14,948 nucleotides of DNA from an uncultured Bacilli bacterium (GCA_947629285.1 CANRDA010000018.1:1-14948), one strand, 5' to 3'; positions 1 to 7,154 are shown, numbered from the stretch's first letter. Notes: generated from the sequence alone by a model not told the origin. Program-made: numbers and translations.

Positions 1-192
1 GGACATGCTTTAGGGGAAACAAGTGGCTGGTACGGAGATTACGCTAACTTTGTTTCCACTAGCTATCCATGGTTCAGACGCGGGGGCTACTATGACAGTG
101 CGTCCGATGCGGGCGTGTTCAGCTTCTACAGCAACCGTGGCAATGGTGACAGCAACTATTCGTTCCGCGTCGTCTTAGCCCCAACTACGTAA
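1..192 (+). CDS. C-terminal end of a pilin-anchored FGE/C-type-lectin-like protein (5' partial), probable DGR target
   Basis: Frame 1 is open from the first base to TAA at 190-192, giving 63 residues. They contain ETSGWYGD, then WFRRGG, AGVFSF and a terminal SFRVVLAP. This order (W-F-x-RGG ... AG-x-F ... G-x-x-x-x-x-SFR-x-x-L) is the end of the formylglycine-generating-enzyme/C-type-lectin fold found in many DGR variable proteins. The N-terminus is outside the window. The partial gene at 13901 has a pilin N-terminus followed by the start of a similar FGE-like domain, so I infer the missing part resembles it. Base composition is striking: about 53% GC over the first 180 bases, with codons such as CGC, GCG, GGC and GTC that the neighbouring genes rarely use. 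The product is probably a surface-exposed ligand-binding protein. The fold is well supported, the DGR role is inferred. Confidence 0.8.
   Translation, partial: GHALGETSGWYGDYANFVSTSYPWFRRGGYYDSASDAGVFSFYSNRGNGDSNYSFRVVLAPTT
61..180 (+). other. Candidate DGR variable region (VR)
   Basis: This is about 60% GC in lines 61-120 and about 53% in 121-180. Most codons end in C or T and differ at positions one and two: AGC, TAC, TAT, GAC, AGT, AAC, CGT, GGC, GGT. That is the pattern expected if an AAC/AAT-rich template was mutated at adenines. The block sits at the extreme 3' end of the gene, directly before the conserved SFRVVL end, where variable regions of DGR targets usually lie. No template repeat or reverse transcriptase is in the window, so this is a candidate only. 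Confidence 0.5.
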
Positions 193-259
193 GACCGATG
201 CTTGCAGAGGTCGTGTTTGCTCTAAGTACAATGAATTTGGAACAAGCAAGTTTAATTAG

Positions 260-286
260 AAGTACAAAAATCTATGTACTTTTTTT
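260..286 (+). terminator. Intrinsic terminator after the first gene
   Basis: A perfect 7-bp stem (AAGTACA at 260-266 with TGTACTT at 275-281) has an 8-nt loop and runs into seven T's. It ends the transcript of the gene closing at 192 and separates it from the metal operon. The 67 nt between the stop codon and this hairpin include a weaker GACC/GGTC stem (193-196 with 209-212) and are less AT-rich than the region after the hairpin. Confidence 0.75.
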
Positions 287-297
287 GTATATTGATA

Positions 298-303
298 TAT
301 AAT
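298..303 (+). promoter_or_regulatory. -10 element of the arsR-ATPase operon
   Basis: TATAAT matches the -10 consensus exactly. It places the transcript start near 310, at the left edge of the dyad operator. The hexamer 17 bp upstream (TGTACT, 275-280) is a poor -35 and overlaps the terminator stem, so the -35 is not resolved. Confidence 0.5.
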
Positions 304-310
304 ATTAATG

Positions 311-328
311 TATGAACAATTATTCATA
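311..328 (+). promoter_or_regulatory. ArsR/SmtB-type operator
   Basis: TATGAACAATTATTCATA is a near-perfect dyad: the 8-bp half sites TATGAACA and TATGAATA differ at one base. This is the TGAA-N-TTCA form of metal-sensing ArsR/SmtB operators. It lies between the -10 and the arsR start codon, so binding would block transcription of arsR and the ATPase. It is very likely the autoregulatory site of the adjacent repressor. Confidence 0.8.
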
Positions 329-339
329 TGAGGTGAAAT

Positions 340-633
340 ATGAAATTATTAGATGATGATAAAACAATAGACTTATCTGAACTCTTTAAAATGTTTGGAG
401 ATTCTACTAGAATTAAAATTATAAATGTCCTGCTTGATGGTGGAATGTGTGTGAGTGATATAGCAGAAAAGATTAATATGACACAGTCTGCAGTATCACA
501 TCAACTTAGAATACTTAGATCATCTCACCTTGTTAGGTGTTGTAAATGCGGCAAAGAAGCACATTACTTCTTATCAGATGAACATGTAGAAAAAATATTT
601 AGATTGGGGTGTGAACACATCGATGAAATATAA
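340..633 (+). CDS. ArsR/SmtB-family metal-responsive repressor (Zn/Co/Cd sensor type)
   Basis: This 97-residue winged-helix repressor has the family order: FKMFGDSTRIKII (residues 16-28), the helix-turn-helix MTQSAVSHQLRILR (47-60), then a beta-wing. The C-terminal helix carries Asp80-x-His82 and His93-x-x-Glu96, spaced exactly as the alpha-5 zinc site of SmtB and CzrA. This points to Zn(II)/Co(II) sensing. The alpha-3 region has one cysteine (Cys37, in GMCVSD) where CadC/ArsR have CVC. Three further cysteines (67, 68, 70) sit in the wing, plus Cys91, which is not typical of CzrA. The start ATG follows AGGTGA by 3 nt. The gene overlaps the ATPase by 11 nt, which suggests translational coupling. 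It would repress its own operon through the dyad at 311-328 until metal binds. Confidence 0.9.
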   Translation: MKLLDDDKTIDLSELFKMFGDSTRIKIINVLLDGGMCVSDIAEKINMTQSAVSHQLRILRSSHLVRCCKCGKEAHYFLSDEHVEKIFRLGCEHIDEI

Positions 634-2659
634 GTTTAATATAAGTAATTTAGAGTGTGCTAACTGCGCAAAAAGAATAGAAGATACGCTAAATAAAGAT
701 AAGAATATAAAAAATGCTAGTGTAAATTTTTCTAATCTTAAAGTAACAATAGAAACAGATATGACTAAAGATGTATTAAAATATGTAAATAAAATAGTTA
801 AGAAAACTGAAGATGGTGTTGAAATATATGAAACTGAGGTTAAAGAGACTAAAGTTATATACGATATAGTAAGATTATTTATAGGTGTTTTAATAGGTGT
901 AATAGGCTTAATAGTTAAAGGTGATATATTAAAAAATATACTACTTATAATATCTTATATAATACTTTTATCTAAGACATTTATAAGAGCTATAAAAATA
1001 CTTTTTAAAGAAAAAACAATCAATGAGAATTTCTTAATTACTATATCTTGTGTAGGTGCATATATAATAAATAAACAAAGTGAAGGCTTAATGGTTATAA
1101 CTTTATATGAAATAGGTAAGATACTTGAGAGTGTTGCTTTAAATAATTCTAGGAAGTCTATTTCAAATTTAATGAATATAAAGGCTATATATGCTAATTT
1201 AAAAGTTGGAAAAAATATAAAAGAAGTAGATCCTAAGAGTGTTAATATAGATGATGTTATAGTTGTTAAAACAGGTGAGAAAGTTCCACTTGATGGTATA
1301 GTAATAAAAGGTTCTGCTAAAATGAATACTAGTGCTTTGACTGGAGAGAGTGTTTTAAAAGAGTTTAAAGAAAACGATAAAATACTATCTGGTATGATTA
1401 ATGTAGATGGATTAATCGAGGTTAAAGTTACTACAAGTTATGAAGATAGTACAGTAAATAAAATACTTGAACTTGTTGAAAATGCAACTGATAATAAAGC
1501 TAAGACTGAGACTTTTGTATCAAAGGCAGCAAGAATATACACACCACTTGTATTTATACTTGCTATATTAGTACTTTTATATGGAATTATATTTACTAAA
1601 GATGCGTTTAATGTATGGTTTTATAAATCTCTTGTATTTTTAGTAATATCTTGTCCTTGTGCGATTGCTATTTCAGTTCCTTTAAGTTATTTTGCAGGTA
1701 TTGGTAAATCATCAAAAGAAGGAATACTTGTTAAAGGTAGTAACTACTTAGATAATTTAAGAAATATTAAAAAAATAGTGTTCGATAAAACAGGCACACT
1801 TACAACAGGTAAATTTGAGAATATAAAAATAGAAATGTATGATAAAAAGTTAGATGAAAAATATATAAAAGAGTTAATAGTAAAAGGAGAATCTTTATCT
1901 AATCATCCTATTGCTAAAAGCTTAATAGAACTATTAAAAATAGATGTAGATAATAGCGATGTTAAAAACTTTAAAGAAGAAAAGGGCAAAGGTATTTCCT
2001 TTGAAATAGGTAGCGATAAAATAAAAATAGGTAGTGATTCATTTAATAATGTAGAAAACGGTAATGCCTATATTTATATAAGTATTAATAGTAAGGTAGT
2101 TGCTAGTTTAAATGTAACAGATAAGTTAAAAGATGATGCGATTAGTACTATAAAATCTTTAAAAAATAAAAATATAATTTGTGAAATGTTTACAGGAGAT
2201 AGTAAAAATAATGCATTAAGTGTAGGTAATACTTTAAAATTAGATAAGATAAACTATGAATTACTACCAAATGAAAAATACGAATTATTAGAAAGTTATG
2301 TAAAAGATAAAGATGTAGTTGCTTTTGTTGGAGATGGAGTAAATGACGCACCGACTTTAGCCTTAGCTCATATTGGTATATCAATGGGAGGTATAGGACA
2401 AGAATCTGCAATAGAAGCATCAGATGTAGTTATTATGACTGATGAGTTAAGTAAAATTGTTACTAGTATTAATATATCTAAATATGTAAGTAGAATAATT
2501 AAAGAAAATTTAGTATTTGCAATAGGTGTTAAAGTACTTGTACTAATACTTAGTGTAGTGGGTGTTGCAAGTATGTGGCAAGCAGTATTTGCAGATGTTG
2601 GTGTTACTTTACTTACAATATTAAATACTATGAGAATATTAAGGAAAAAGATAAAATAG
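623..2659 (+). CDS. cadA: Heavy-metal-translocating P1B-type ATPase (Zn2+/Cd2+ efflux)
   Basis: This 678-residue membrane ATPase exports divalent soft metals. It has an N-terminal heavy-metal-associated domain with Cys12-x-x-Cys15 (LECANCAK), then membrane segments and TGES (about 240-243). The membrane CPC motif in ISCPCAIAIS (about 344-346) is followed by the phosphorylation site DKTGTLT (Asp388), the HP motif near 428 and GDGVNDAP (570-577). The last helices have Lys637 and the MWQAVFADVGVTLL segment with Asp658, residues typical of the Zn/Cd/Pb subgroup rather than the Cu pumps. I chose ATG at 623, which has GGGGTG 11 nt upstream. A GTG at 611 would add four residues but has no room for a ribosome site. 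The SmtB-like repressor in front agrees with Zn/Cd specificity. Confidence 0.93.
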   Translation: MKYKFNISNLECANCAKRIEDTLNKDKNIKNASVNFSNLKVTIETDMTKDVLKYVNKIVKKTEDGVEIYETEVKETKVIYDIVRLFIGVLIGVIGLIVKGDILKNILLIISYIILLSKTFIRAIKILFKEKTINENFLITISCVGAYIINKQSEGLMVITLYEIGKILESVALNNSRKSISNLMNIKAIYANLKVGKNIKEVDPKSVNIDDVIVVKTGEKVPLDGIVIKGSAKMNTSALTGESVLKEFKENDKILSGMINVDGLIEVKVTTSYEDSTVNKILELVENATDNKAKTETFVSKAARIYTPLVFILAILVLLYGIIFTKDAFNVWFYKSLVFLVISCPCAIAISVPLSYFAGIGKSSKEGILVKGSNYLDNLRNIKKIVFDKTGTLTTGKFENIKIEMYDKKLDEKYIKELIVKGESLSNHPIAKSLIELLKIDVDNSDVKNFKEEKGKGISFEIGSDKIKIGSDSFNNVENGNAYIYISINSKVVASLNVTDKLKDDAISTIKSLKNKNIICEMFTGDSKNNALSVGNTLKLDKINYELLPNEKYELLESYVKDKDVVAFVGDGVNDAPTLALAHIGISMGGIGQESAIEASDVVIMTDELSKIVTSINISKYVSRIIKENLVFAIGVKVLVLILSVVGVASMWQAVFADVGVTLLTILNTMRILRKKIK

Positions 2660-2687
2660 TTAATGGTTTATTAACTATTTTGTTTTA
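2653..2687 (+). terminator. Terminator of the metal-efflux operon
   Basis: A perfect 12-bp stem (AAAATAGTTAAT at 2653-2664 with ATTAACTATTTT at 2670-2681) has a 5-nt loop and is followed by GTTTT. The left arm contains the TAG stop of the ATPase. The T-run is broken by one G, so efficiency may be moderate. Confidence 0.75.
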
Positions 2688-2697
2688 AATATTATTG

Positions 2698-2706
2698 TGA
2701 TATAAT
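2698..2706 (+). promoter_or_regulatory. Extended -10 promoter of the Fic gene
   Basis: TGATATAAT is an extended -10 (TG-n) joined to a perfect TATAAT at 2701-2706. No good -35 is needed or seen. The expected start, about 7 nt downstream, falls at 2713, which is also the first G of the Shine-Dalgarno GGTGAT. The 5' leader would therefore be only about 9 nt. Confidence 0.65.
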
Positions 2707-2721
2707 TGATGTGGTGATTCT

Positions 2722-3471
2722 ATGGATGTATCAAGAATAAAAGAAGAACTTATAGAACAAAAAAAGACTAAGTTTAAAGGCAATTTATACCATTATTCTC
2801 AAGTTAATTTTGCTTATAATTCAAATAAAATAGAAGGCAATAAACTAACAGAAGATGAAACAGAAGAAATATTTGAAACAAATTCATTTATTCCAAAAAG
2901 TGATAATTCAATTAAATTAGATGATTTAATTGAAATGAAAAACCATTTTAGATTATTTGATTATTGCCTTGATATTATTGATGAACCCATTTCAAAAGAA
3001 ATAATGATAAATATGAATAAAATTTTAAAAAGAAATACTAACGATGAAGATAATCCAAGATATAATGTAGGTGGATTTAAGGTAGTACCCAACAATATTG
3101 GACTTATAAATGTCGTAAATACATCATCACCTAGTAACGTTGAAAAAGATTTAGATAAACTAATTGTTAAGTATAATAGTTTAAAGAATGTTACTATAGA
3201 AGATATTGTAGATTTTCATTATAAGTTTGAATGCATACATCCTTTTAGTGATGGAAATGGTCGTGTTGGGAGAATGATTATGCTTAAAGAATGTTTAAAA
3301 CATAATATTATGCCTTTTATTATACTAGATGAAGATAAACCTTTTTACATGAGAGGTTTAAAGAATTATAAAGAAGATAAAATGTTTTTAATAGACACTT
3401 TGAAGCACGAACAAGACAGGTTTGAAAGTGTTGCTAAAGAAATGCTAAATTTTAAGTTAGAAGATAAATAA
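2722..3471 (+). CDS. Fic-domain protein (probable AMPylator, N-terminal inhibitory motif)
   Basis: This 249-residue protein has the Fic catalytic loop HPFSDGNGRVGR (173-184), with His173 as the expected base and the downstream Asn and Arg residues for nucleotide binding. An N-terminal SNKIEGN (34-40) fits the (S/T)xxxE(G/N) inhibitory helix, whose Glu38 would block productive ATP binding. That makes it a class II, self-inhibited Fic enzyme. Family members transfer AMP, or sometimes another nucleotide group, to hydroxyl side chains of target proteins. The target cannot be told from the sequence. The GGTGAT ribosome site is 4 nt before the start. The gene is a single unit with its own promoter and terminator, and no antitoxin-like small gene is adjacent. 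It may be a regulator or an accessory gene. Confidence 0.9.
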   Translation: MDVSRIKEELIEQKKTKFKGNLYHYSQVNFAYNSNKIEGNKLTEDETEEIFETNSFIPKSDNSIKLDDLIEMKNHFRLFDYCLDIIDEPISKEIMINMNKILKRNTNDEDNPRYNVGGFKVVPNNIGLINVVNTSSPSNVEKDLDKLIVKYNSLKNVTIEDIVDFHYKFECIHPFSDGNGRVGRMIMLKECLKHNIMPFIILDEDKPFYMRGLKNYKEDKMFLIDTLKHEQDRFESVAKEMLNFKLEDK

Positions 3472-3486
3472 ATATCTTCTTTTTTT
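3459..3486 (+). terminator. Terminator of the Fic gene
   Basis: A perfect 8-bp stem (AGAAGATA at 3459-3466 with TATCTTCT at 3473-3480) has a 6-nt loop and continues into seven T's. It overlaps the last codons and stop codon of the gene. Confidence 0.8.
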
Positions 3487-3489
3487 GCT

Positions 3490-3543
3490 TTTCGTACAAA
3501 ATGCACGGAAATCATGTTAAAAATATGTCTTTTTTGTACGAAA
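3490..3543. promoter_or_regulatory. Long-spaced 12-bp inverted repeat in front of the ATPase gene (candidate operator)
   Basis: TTTCGTACAAAA (3490-3501) and TTTTGTACGAAA (3532-3543) are perfect reverse complements 30 bp apart. The right arm ends 2 bp before an extended -10, so a protein bound there would cover the -35 region. In addition, ATGTTAAAA occurs twice (3514-3522 and 3545-3553). There is no T-run after the right arm, and the Fic terminator has already ended, so this is unlikely to be a terminator. Confidence 0.55.
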
Positions 3544-3545
3544 TA

Positions 3546-3554
3546 TGTTAAAAT
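3546..3554 (+). promoter_or_regulatory. Extended -10 promoter of the AAA ATPase gene
   Basis: TGTTAAAAT is a TG-n extended -10 with TAAAAT (5 of 6). The expected start is near 3561, a few nt before the AAGGTGA ribosome site at 3563-3569. A similar TGTTAAAAAT at 3515-3524 could be a second, upstream start. Confidence 0.5.
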
Positions 3555-3575
3555 AATTCCATAAGGTGAAATTCT

Positions 3576-4865
3576 ATGTATAGAAAAATAGAAGAAGAAT
3601 TAAAAGCATGGAAAAATAATTATAAAATGCCACTTATATTGGTGGGTGCAAGACAAACAGGTAAAACTTATATATTAGAAGAGTTTTGTAAAAAAAATTT
3701 TGAAAATTATGTCTATATAAATTTAGAAAAAGAAGAAAATATAAGTGATGTTTTTAAAGATACCATTGTTCCTGAAGAGATAATTGAAAAAATAGAGATT
3801 ATAAAAAATATAAATATAAATCCAGAAAATACTATAATTTTTATAGATGAGATACATGTAAGTGAAAGAGCTATATCATCTTTAAAGTATTTTTGTGAAA
3901 GCGAAAAGCCTTATAAAATAGTCTGTGCTGGTTCGCTTTTAGGAGTTAAAATTAATAGGTTTAAATCTTCATTTCCAGTGGGTAAGGTTAATATTAAATA
4001 CTTATATCCTATGAGTTTTGAAGAATATTTAATTGCTTTAGGTGAAACAAAACTAATTGATGAGATAAAAAAGCACTACGAAACTAATGAGGCATTGATG
4101 AAACCTATTCATGAAAAAGTCCTTGATTTATATAAAAAATATTTAGTATTAGGTGGTATGCCTGCTATGATTAATAATTTTATAGAAAACAATTCCATAT
4201 CACATGTAAATTTTGAACTTCAAGAGCAAATAATTACTTCTTATTTAGCTGATATGAATAAGTATACTTTAAATAGTGAAGGAGTTAAAAATAGTCAGAT
4301 ATATAATTCTATTCCTAAAGAACTTGCAAGGGTTAATAATACATTCAAGTATAGCATAGTAGATAAAGACGCAAGGAAGATTAGGTATGAGAGTAGTTTA
4401 GACTGGCTACTTGCTAGTAATATGTTATTAAAGTGTGATTTAACAGAAAAAAATGAATCACCTTTAAAGGCATTTGTAAATTCTGATAAATTTAAATTAT
4501 ATTTAAGTGATGTAGGATTGCTAAGAGCGCTATCTAATTTAGATTATAGTGAGATACTTTTAGATAAGAATGAAATGTATAAAGGAATTCTTACTGAAAA
4601 TTATATAGCTTGTGAGTTATACCCTAAATCAAAAGAATTGTATTATTACAACTTTGATAAATATGAAATAGACTTTTTAGTAAAAATAGATGGAGATATT
4701 ATTCCGTTAGAAGTAAAAAGTGGAAGAAGAACTGATAGTAAGAGTTTAAACGAGTACATAAGAAAATATAATCCTAAGTACAGTATTAGAGTATCATCTA
4801 AAAATTTTGGCTTTGAAAATAATATAAAGTCAGTCCCACTATATGCTGTATTTTGTATAAAATAA
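3576..4865 (+). CDS. AAA-family ATPase with DUF4143 / nuclease-like C-terminus
   Basis: The 429-residue protein starts with an AAA_14-type ATPase: Walker A GARQTGKT (24-31) and Walker B IIFIDE (87-92). The segment YPMSFEEYLIALGE (144-157) is typical of this family. The C-terminal half is of the DUF4143 type. Near the end, ID-F-L-V-K (365-370) followed by PLEVKSG (377-383) has the D ... ExK spacing of a PD-(D/E)xK nuclease-like fold. Such proteins are common in Bacteroidota, Bacillota and archaea, often in many copies, and their function is not established. The start follows AAGGTGA. It is probably transcribed from its own promoter beneath the inverted repeat at 3490-3543. I see no frameshift or missing motif. 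Confidence 0.88.
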   Translation: MYRKIEEELKAWKNNYKMPLILVGARQTGKTYILEEFCKKNFENYVYINLEKEENISDVFKDTIVPEEIIEKIEIIKNININPENTIIFIDEIHVSERAISSLKYFCESEKPYKIVCAGSLLGVKINRFKSSFPVGKVNIKYLYPMSFEEYLIALGETKLIDEIKKHYETNEALMKPIHEKVLDLYKKYLVLGGMPAMINNFIENNSISHVNFELQEQIITSYLADMNKYTLNSEGVKNSQIYNSIPKELARVNNTFKYSIVDKDARKIRYESSLDWLLASNMLLKCDLTEKNESPLKAFVNSDKFKLYLSDVGLLRALSNLDYSEILLDKNEMYKGILTENYIACELYPKSKELYYYNFDKYEIDFLVKIDGDIIPLEVKSGRRTDSKSLNEYIRKYNPKYSIRVSSKNFGFENNIKSVPLYAVFCIK

Positions 4866-4899
4866 TTTTGGATTTAAATATTGTTAAAAGGAGAGTAGT

Positions 4900-5625
4900 A
4901 TGTTAAAAGTAAAATTAACTGAGAATTATACAGGGGTTACAATATGTGGAGATTATGATGATTTAAATTTTTTATATGATAGTATAAATCATTTAATACA
5001 TGGAGATTCTGCTAATATTAATGAATATATGATTCAAAACCATTTATATGGCTTCTTGTACGATTTAAGACATGCATATCAAGGGCAAAGAGAGGCTATT
5101 CTTGTTAGAAATAATTTAGATGATTATACAAGAGAAAATTTTAATTTTAAAAAGAAAGATATAACTGATAAAAATGTATACTTTTGCTTTAATTATTTAT
5201 TAACCGATTTACTTTTAGATATGGTTTTAATTAAGTATTTCATAAGAAAAATTGATAAAAAGGAAAATGATATATACAATCCTTATGTCAATATGGTAAA
5301 TTATTTTTATTCGTTAGTTTTACAATCTTTAGAAGATATTCTTACGGAAGTAAAATTTAATGAAATAAAAAATGGATTATTAGAATCAATTGTAACAGAT
5401 GATACATATATCCCACAGTGGTTTGAAATTATATCGATTGATTATATTAATATGACAAAAAGTAAAAGAGAAAAAGAATTTATGGATATTGCTGATTCTA
5501 TATATAATTACATAGACTACGATGAATATCATGATATGAAAAAAAAGATAGAAAAAATATGTAATGAAAAAAATTGTAATCTTTCTCAGTTGCACTATGA
5601 TTATCCTGAAAAGATTAAGTGGTAA
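4900..5625 (+). CDS. Uncharacterised protein, DUF6904-like
   Basis: This is a 241-residue soluble protein with no signal peptide or membrane segment. The N-terminus (YTGVTICGDYDDLNFLYDSI, 10-29) and the DLRHAYQGQRE segment (55-65) recall the family I know as DUF6904, which has no assigned function. I recall the resemblance from memory and could not check it. The middle is rich in aromatic and acidic residues, with a long helical stretch around 95-160. The ribosome site AAAGGAG is strong and well spaced. The gene lies 34 nt after the ATPase with no terminator between them, so the two are probably co-transcribed. No catalytic motif is evident. Confidence 0.75.
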   Translation: MLKVKLTENYTGVTICGDYDDLNFLYDSINHLIHGDSANINEYMIQNHLYGFLYDLRHAYQGQREAILVRNNLDDYTRENFNFKKKDITDKNVYFCFNYLLTDLLLDMVLIKYFIRKIDKKENDIYNPYVNMVNYFYSLVLQSLEDILTEVKFNEIKNGLLESIVTDDTYIPQWFEIISIDYINMTKSKREKEFMDIADSIYNYIDYDEYHDMKKKIEKICNEKNCNLSQLHYDYPEKIKW

Positions 5626-5629
5626 TATT

Positions 5630-5680
5630 AAATAGGTAGGATTTTTCGCATGAAAGTTATGGAAAAATTGCCTATTTTTT
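5630..5680 (+). terminator. Two-part hairpin terminator after the DUF6904-like gene
   Basis: The outer stem AAATAGG/CCTATTT (5630-5636 with 5671-5677) encloses a second stem ATTTTTC/GAAAAAT (5641-5647 with 5662-5668) across a small internal loop. A run of T's follows. It ends the ATPase/DUF6904-like unit. Confidence 0.65.
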
Positions 5681-5690
5681 CCTTATCAAA

Positions 5691-5738
5691 TGTTGCAAAA
5701 AAACGCAAAAAAATAAAAAAATAAGAAAAAAAGCAACA
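5691..5738. other. Phased A-tracts (probably curved DNA) bounded by a 6-bp inverted repeat
   Basis: Four A7 runs (5697-5703, 5707-5713, 5715-5721, 5726-5732) have centres 10, 8 and 11 bp apart, close to the helical repeat. This predicts intrinsic curvature. TGTTGC (5691-5696) and GCAACA (5733-5738) flank them as an inverted repeat. It lies upstream of the Nudix gene and may act as an UP-like or architectural element. A weak -10-like TACTAT is at 5755-5760. Confidence 0.45.
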
Positions 5739-5793
5739 AAATACATGCAGGTGTTACTATGAAAAACTAAAAGCTAGTATGGAGATGTAAAGA

Positions 5794-6324
5794 ATGAAAT
5801 TTATTGAAAAGATATATAATTCTGATAATTTAACTTTTGAAGAAATTGATGAAAAAACAACTAGAGCTAGAGCTATTATTATTAATTCAAATAATGAGGT
5901 TTTAATGTGTTATTCTAATGGTTTACAACACTATGAATTTCCAGGAGGGCACTTAGAAAAAGGCGAATCTTTAGAAGATGGTTTAAAAAGAGAAATTAAA
6001 GAAGAAACTGGAATATCAATTGATGTTAAAGGGATTAAAGAATTTCATGCAATAAAGTATTATTGTAAAAATTATCATAATAGTGGTAAAAATAGGTTAG
6101 TAGAAATATTTTATTATATAGTTTACTGTGATTCTGTGTATGAAAATTCTAAACGCCAACTAGATTCTAATGAAATTATTCAAAATTATGAATGTCGATA
6201 TATAAAAGTAAATGAATTAAAAAATATTTTAATTGAGAATAAAAAAACTACTAAGGAAAATAATTCTGCTCTTGATGATATGATATTAATTTGGAATGAA
6301 TTTTTAAAAATATATGAGGATTAA
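5794..6324 (+). CDS. Nudix hydrolase
   Basis: This is a 176-residue cytosolic hydrolase. The Nudix box is complete: GHLEKGE (52-58), then REIKEETGI (66-74), giving G-x5-E-x7-RE-I-x-EE-x-G-I. Glu70 and Glu71 would coordinate the metal. The family cleaves nucleoside diphosphates linked to another group, and the substrate here cannot be told from the sequence. GGAG lies 9 nt before the start. The HAD gene begins 5 nt after the stop, so both are made from one mRNA. A housecleaning or nucleotide-sugar/phosphate salvage role is plausible for the pair, but this is inference. Confidence 0.9.
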   Translation: MKFIEKIYNSDNLTFEEIDEKTTRARAIIINSNNEVLMCYSNGLQHYEFPGGHLEKGESLEDGLKREIKEETGISIDVKGIKEFHAIKYYCKNYHNSGKNRLVEIFYYIVYCDSVYENSKRQLDSNEIIQNYECRYIKVNELKNILIENKKTTKENNSALDDMILIWNEFLKIYED

Positions 6325-6329
6325 TTATT

Positions 6330-7154
6330 ATGGAAGATTACGATGTTTTTAATGAAGTGCAAAATATAAAATTAATTTTTATAGACAGTGATGAAACATT
6401 AAAAAAAACTGATGGAACAATTTCAAAAAGAGTAAAAAAGGCAATTAGGGAAAATAGAAAAGTTGGTAATAGAATTATTATTTGTACAGCTAGACCACGT
6501 TATCAAACTATTGAGGTAATGAAAGAATCAGGTGCTGATAGCATTATTGTATCATCTAATGGTTCAGAAATTTATGATAGCAAATATAATAAAATTATAT
6601 TTAATTCTTTCATTGACAATGACTCTGTAATTAAATTGGTAGAATATGCCTATTTAAAAGATATTAGATTAATATTAACTATGGAGGATTATGATTATGT
6701 TACTAAAGAAATAAGAAATCCAAATCAAAAATTATTAAATAAGTCTAATTATGTAGAAGAACTTAATAGATGTAATGTTAAACAGTGTATGTTTATTGAT
6801 AAAAAAAGTGAAGAAATCTATAAAATCAAAGATATATTATCTACTGATAATAAATTACACATAGTAGATGAAATTAATGAAAATAGCTCATATGAAGAAA
6901 AATGGTTTAGTGTTTCTAATTCAAGTTGTTCTAAAGGAAATGCTTTAAATATTTTATCAAGATATTTAAATATTCCTACTAAGAACACAATTGCAATTGG
7001 AAATGATAAAAATGATGTTTCTATGTTTGAAGTAGCAGGATTAAGTGTTGCAGTTGCTAATGCTTCAGATGATATAAAAGCTAAAGTTGATTATGTTACT
7101 TTATCAAACGATGAAGATGGCGTTGCTGCTTTTCTTGAAACATTAATAAAATAA
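6330..7154 (+). CDS. HAD-superfamily hydrolase, Cof-like (IIB) phosphatase
   Basis: The 274-residue protein has all four HAD motifs. Motif I is FIDSDET with Asp19 as nucleophile and Asp21 as acid/base. Motif II is Thr53 in ICTAR. Motif III is Lys202 in CSKGNAL, and motif IV is GNDKND (224-229). The large insert between motifs II and III is the C2B cap of Cof-type sugar-phosphate phosphatases. Motif I is slightly unusual: the usual DxDGT reads DSDET, with Glu22 in place of Gly. The ribosome site is weak (GAGG about 10 nt upstream), which fits translation coupled to the Nudix gene ending at 6324. The substrate is unknown, with phosphorylated sugars or cofactors likely by family. Confidence 0.9.
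   Translation: MEDYDVFNEVQNIKLIFIDSDETLKKTDGTISKRVKKAIRENRKVGNRIIICTARPRYQTIEVMKESGADSIIVSSNGSEIYDSKYNKIIFNSFIDNDSVIKLVEYAYLKDIRLILTMEDYDYVTKEIRNPNQKLLNKSNYVEELNRCNVKQCMFIDKKSEEIYKIKDILSTDNKLHIVDEINENSSYEEKWFSVSNSSCSKGNALNILSRYLNIPTKNTIAIGNDKNDVSMFEVAGLSVAVANASDDIKAKVDYVTLSNDEDGVAAFLETLIK

Noticed and set aside
1..260. GC-rich start of the window taken as contamination or an assembly chimera.
   Set aside because: The encoded end fits the family whose N-terminal part is at 13901, and composition changes gradually through the terminator. A chimera is not formally excluded, so reads spanning 150-350 should be checked.
2190..2420. Open frame on the - strand inside the P1B-ATPase gene; similar ones lie at 5386-5595, 11248-11472, 11851-12084, 13308-13556 and 13738-13980.
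   Set aside because: All lie opposite well-recognised genes or AT-rich spacer, are short and low in complexity, and lack ribosome sites.
2722..3575. Fic plus a neighbour as a toxin-antitoxin pair.
   Set aside because: No small antitoxin gene is adjacent. The inhibitory motif is within the Fic protein itself, and the gene is bounded by its own promoter and terminator.
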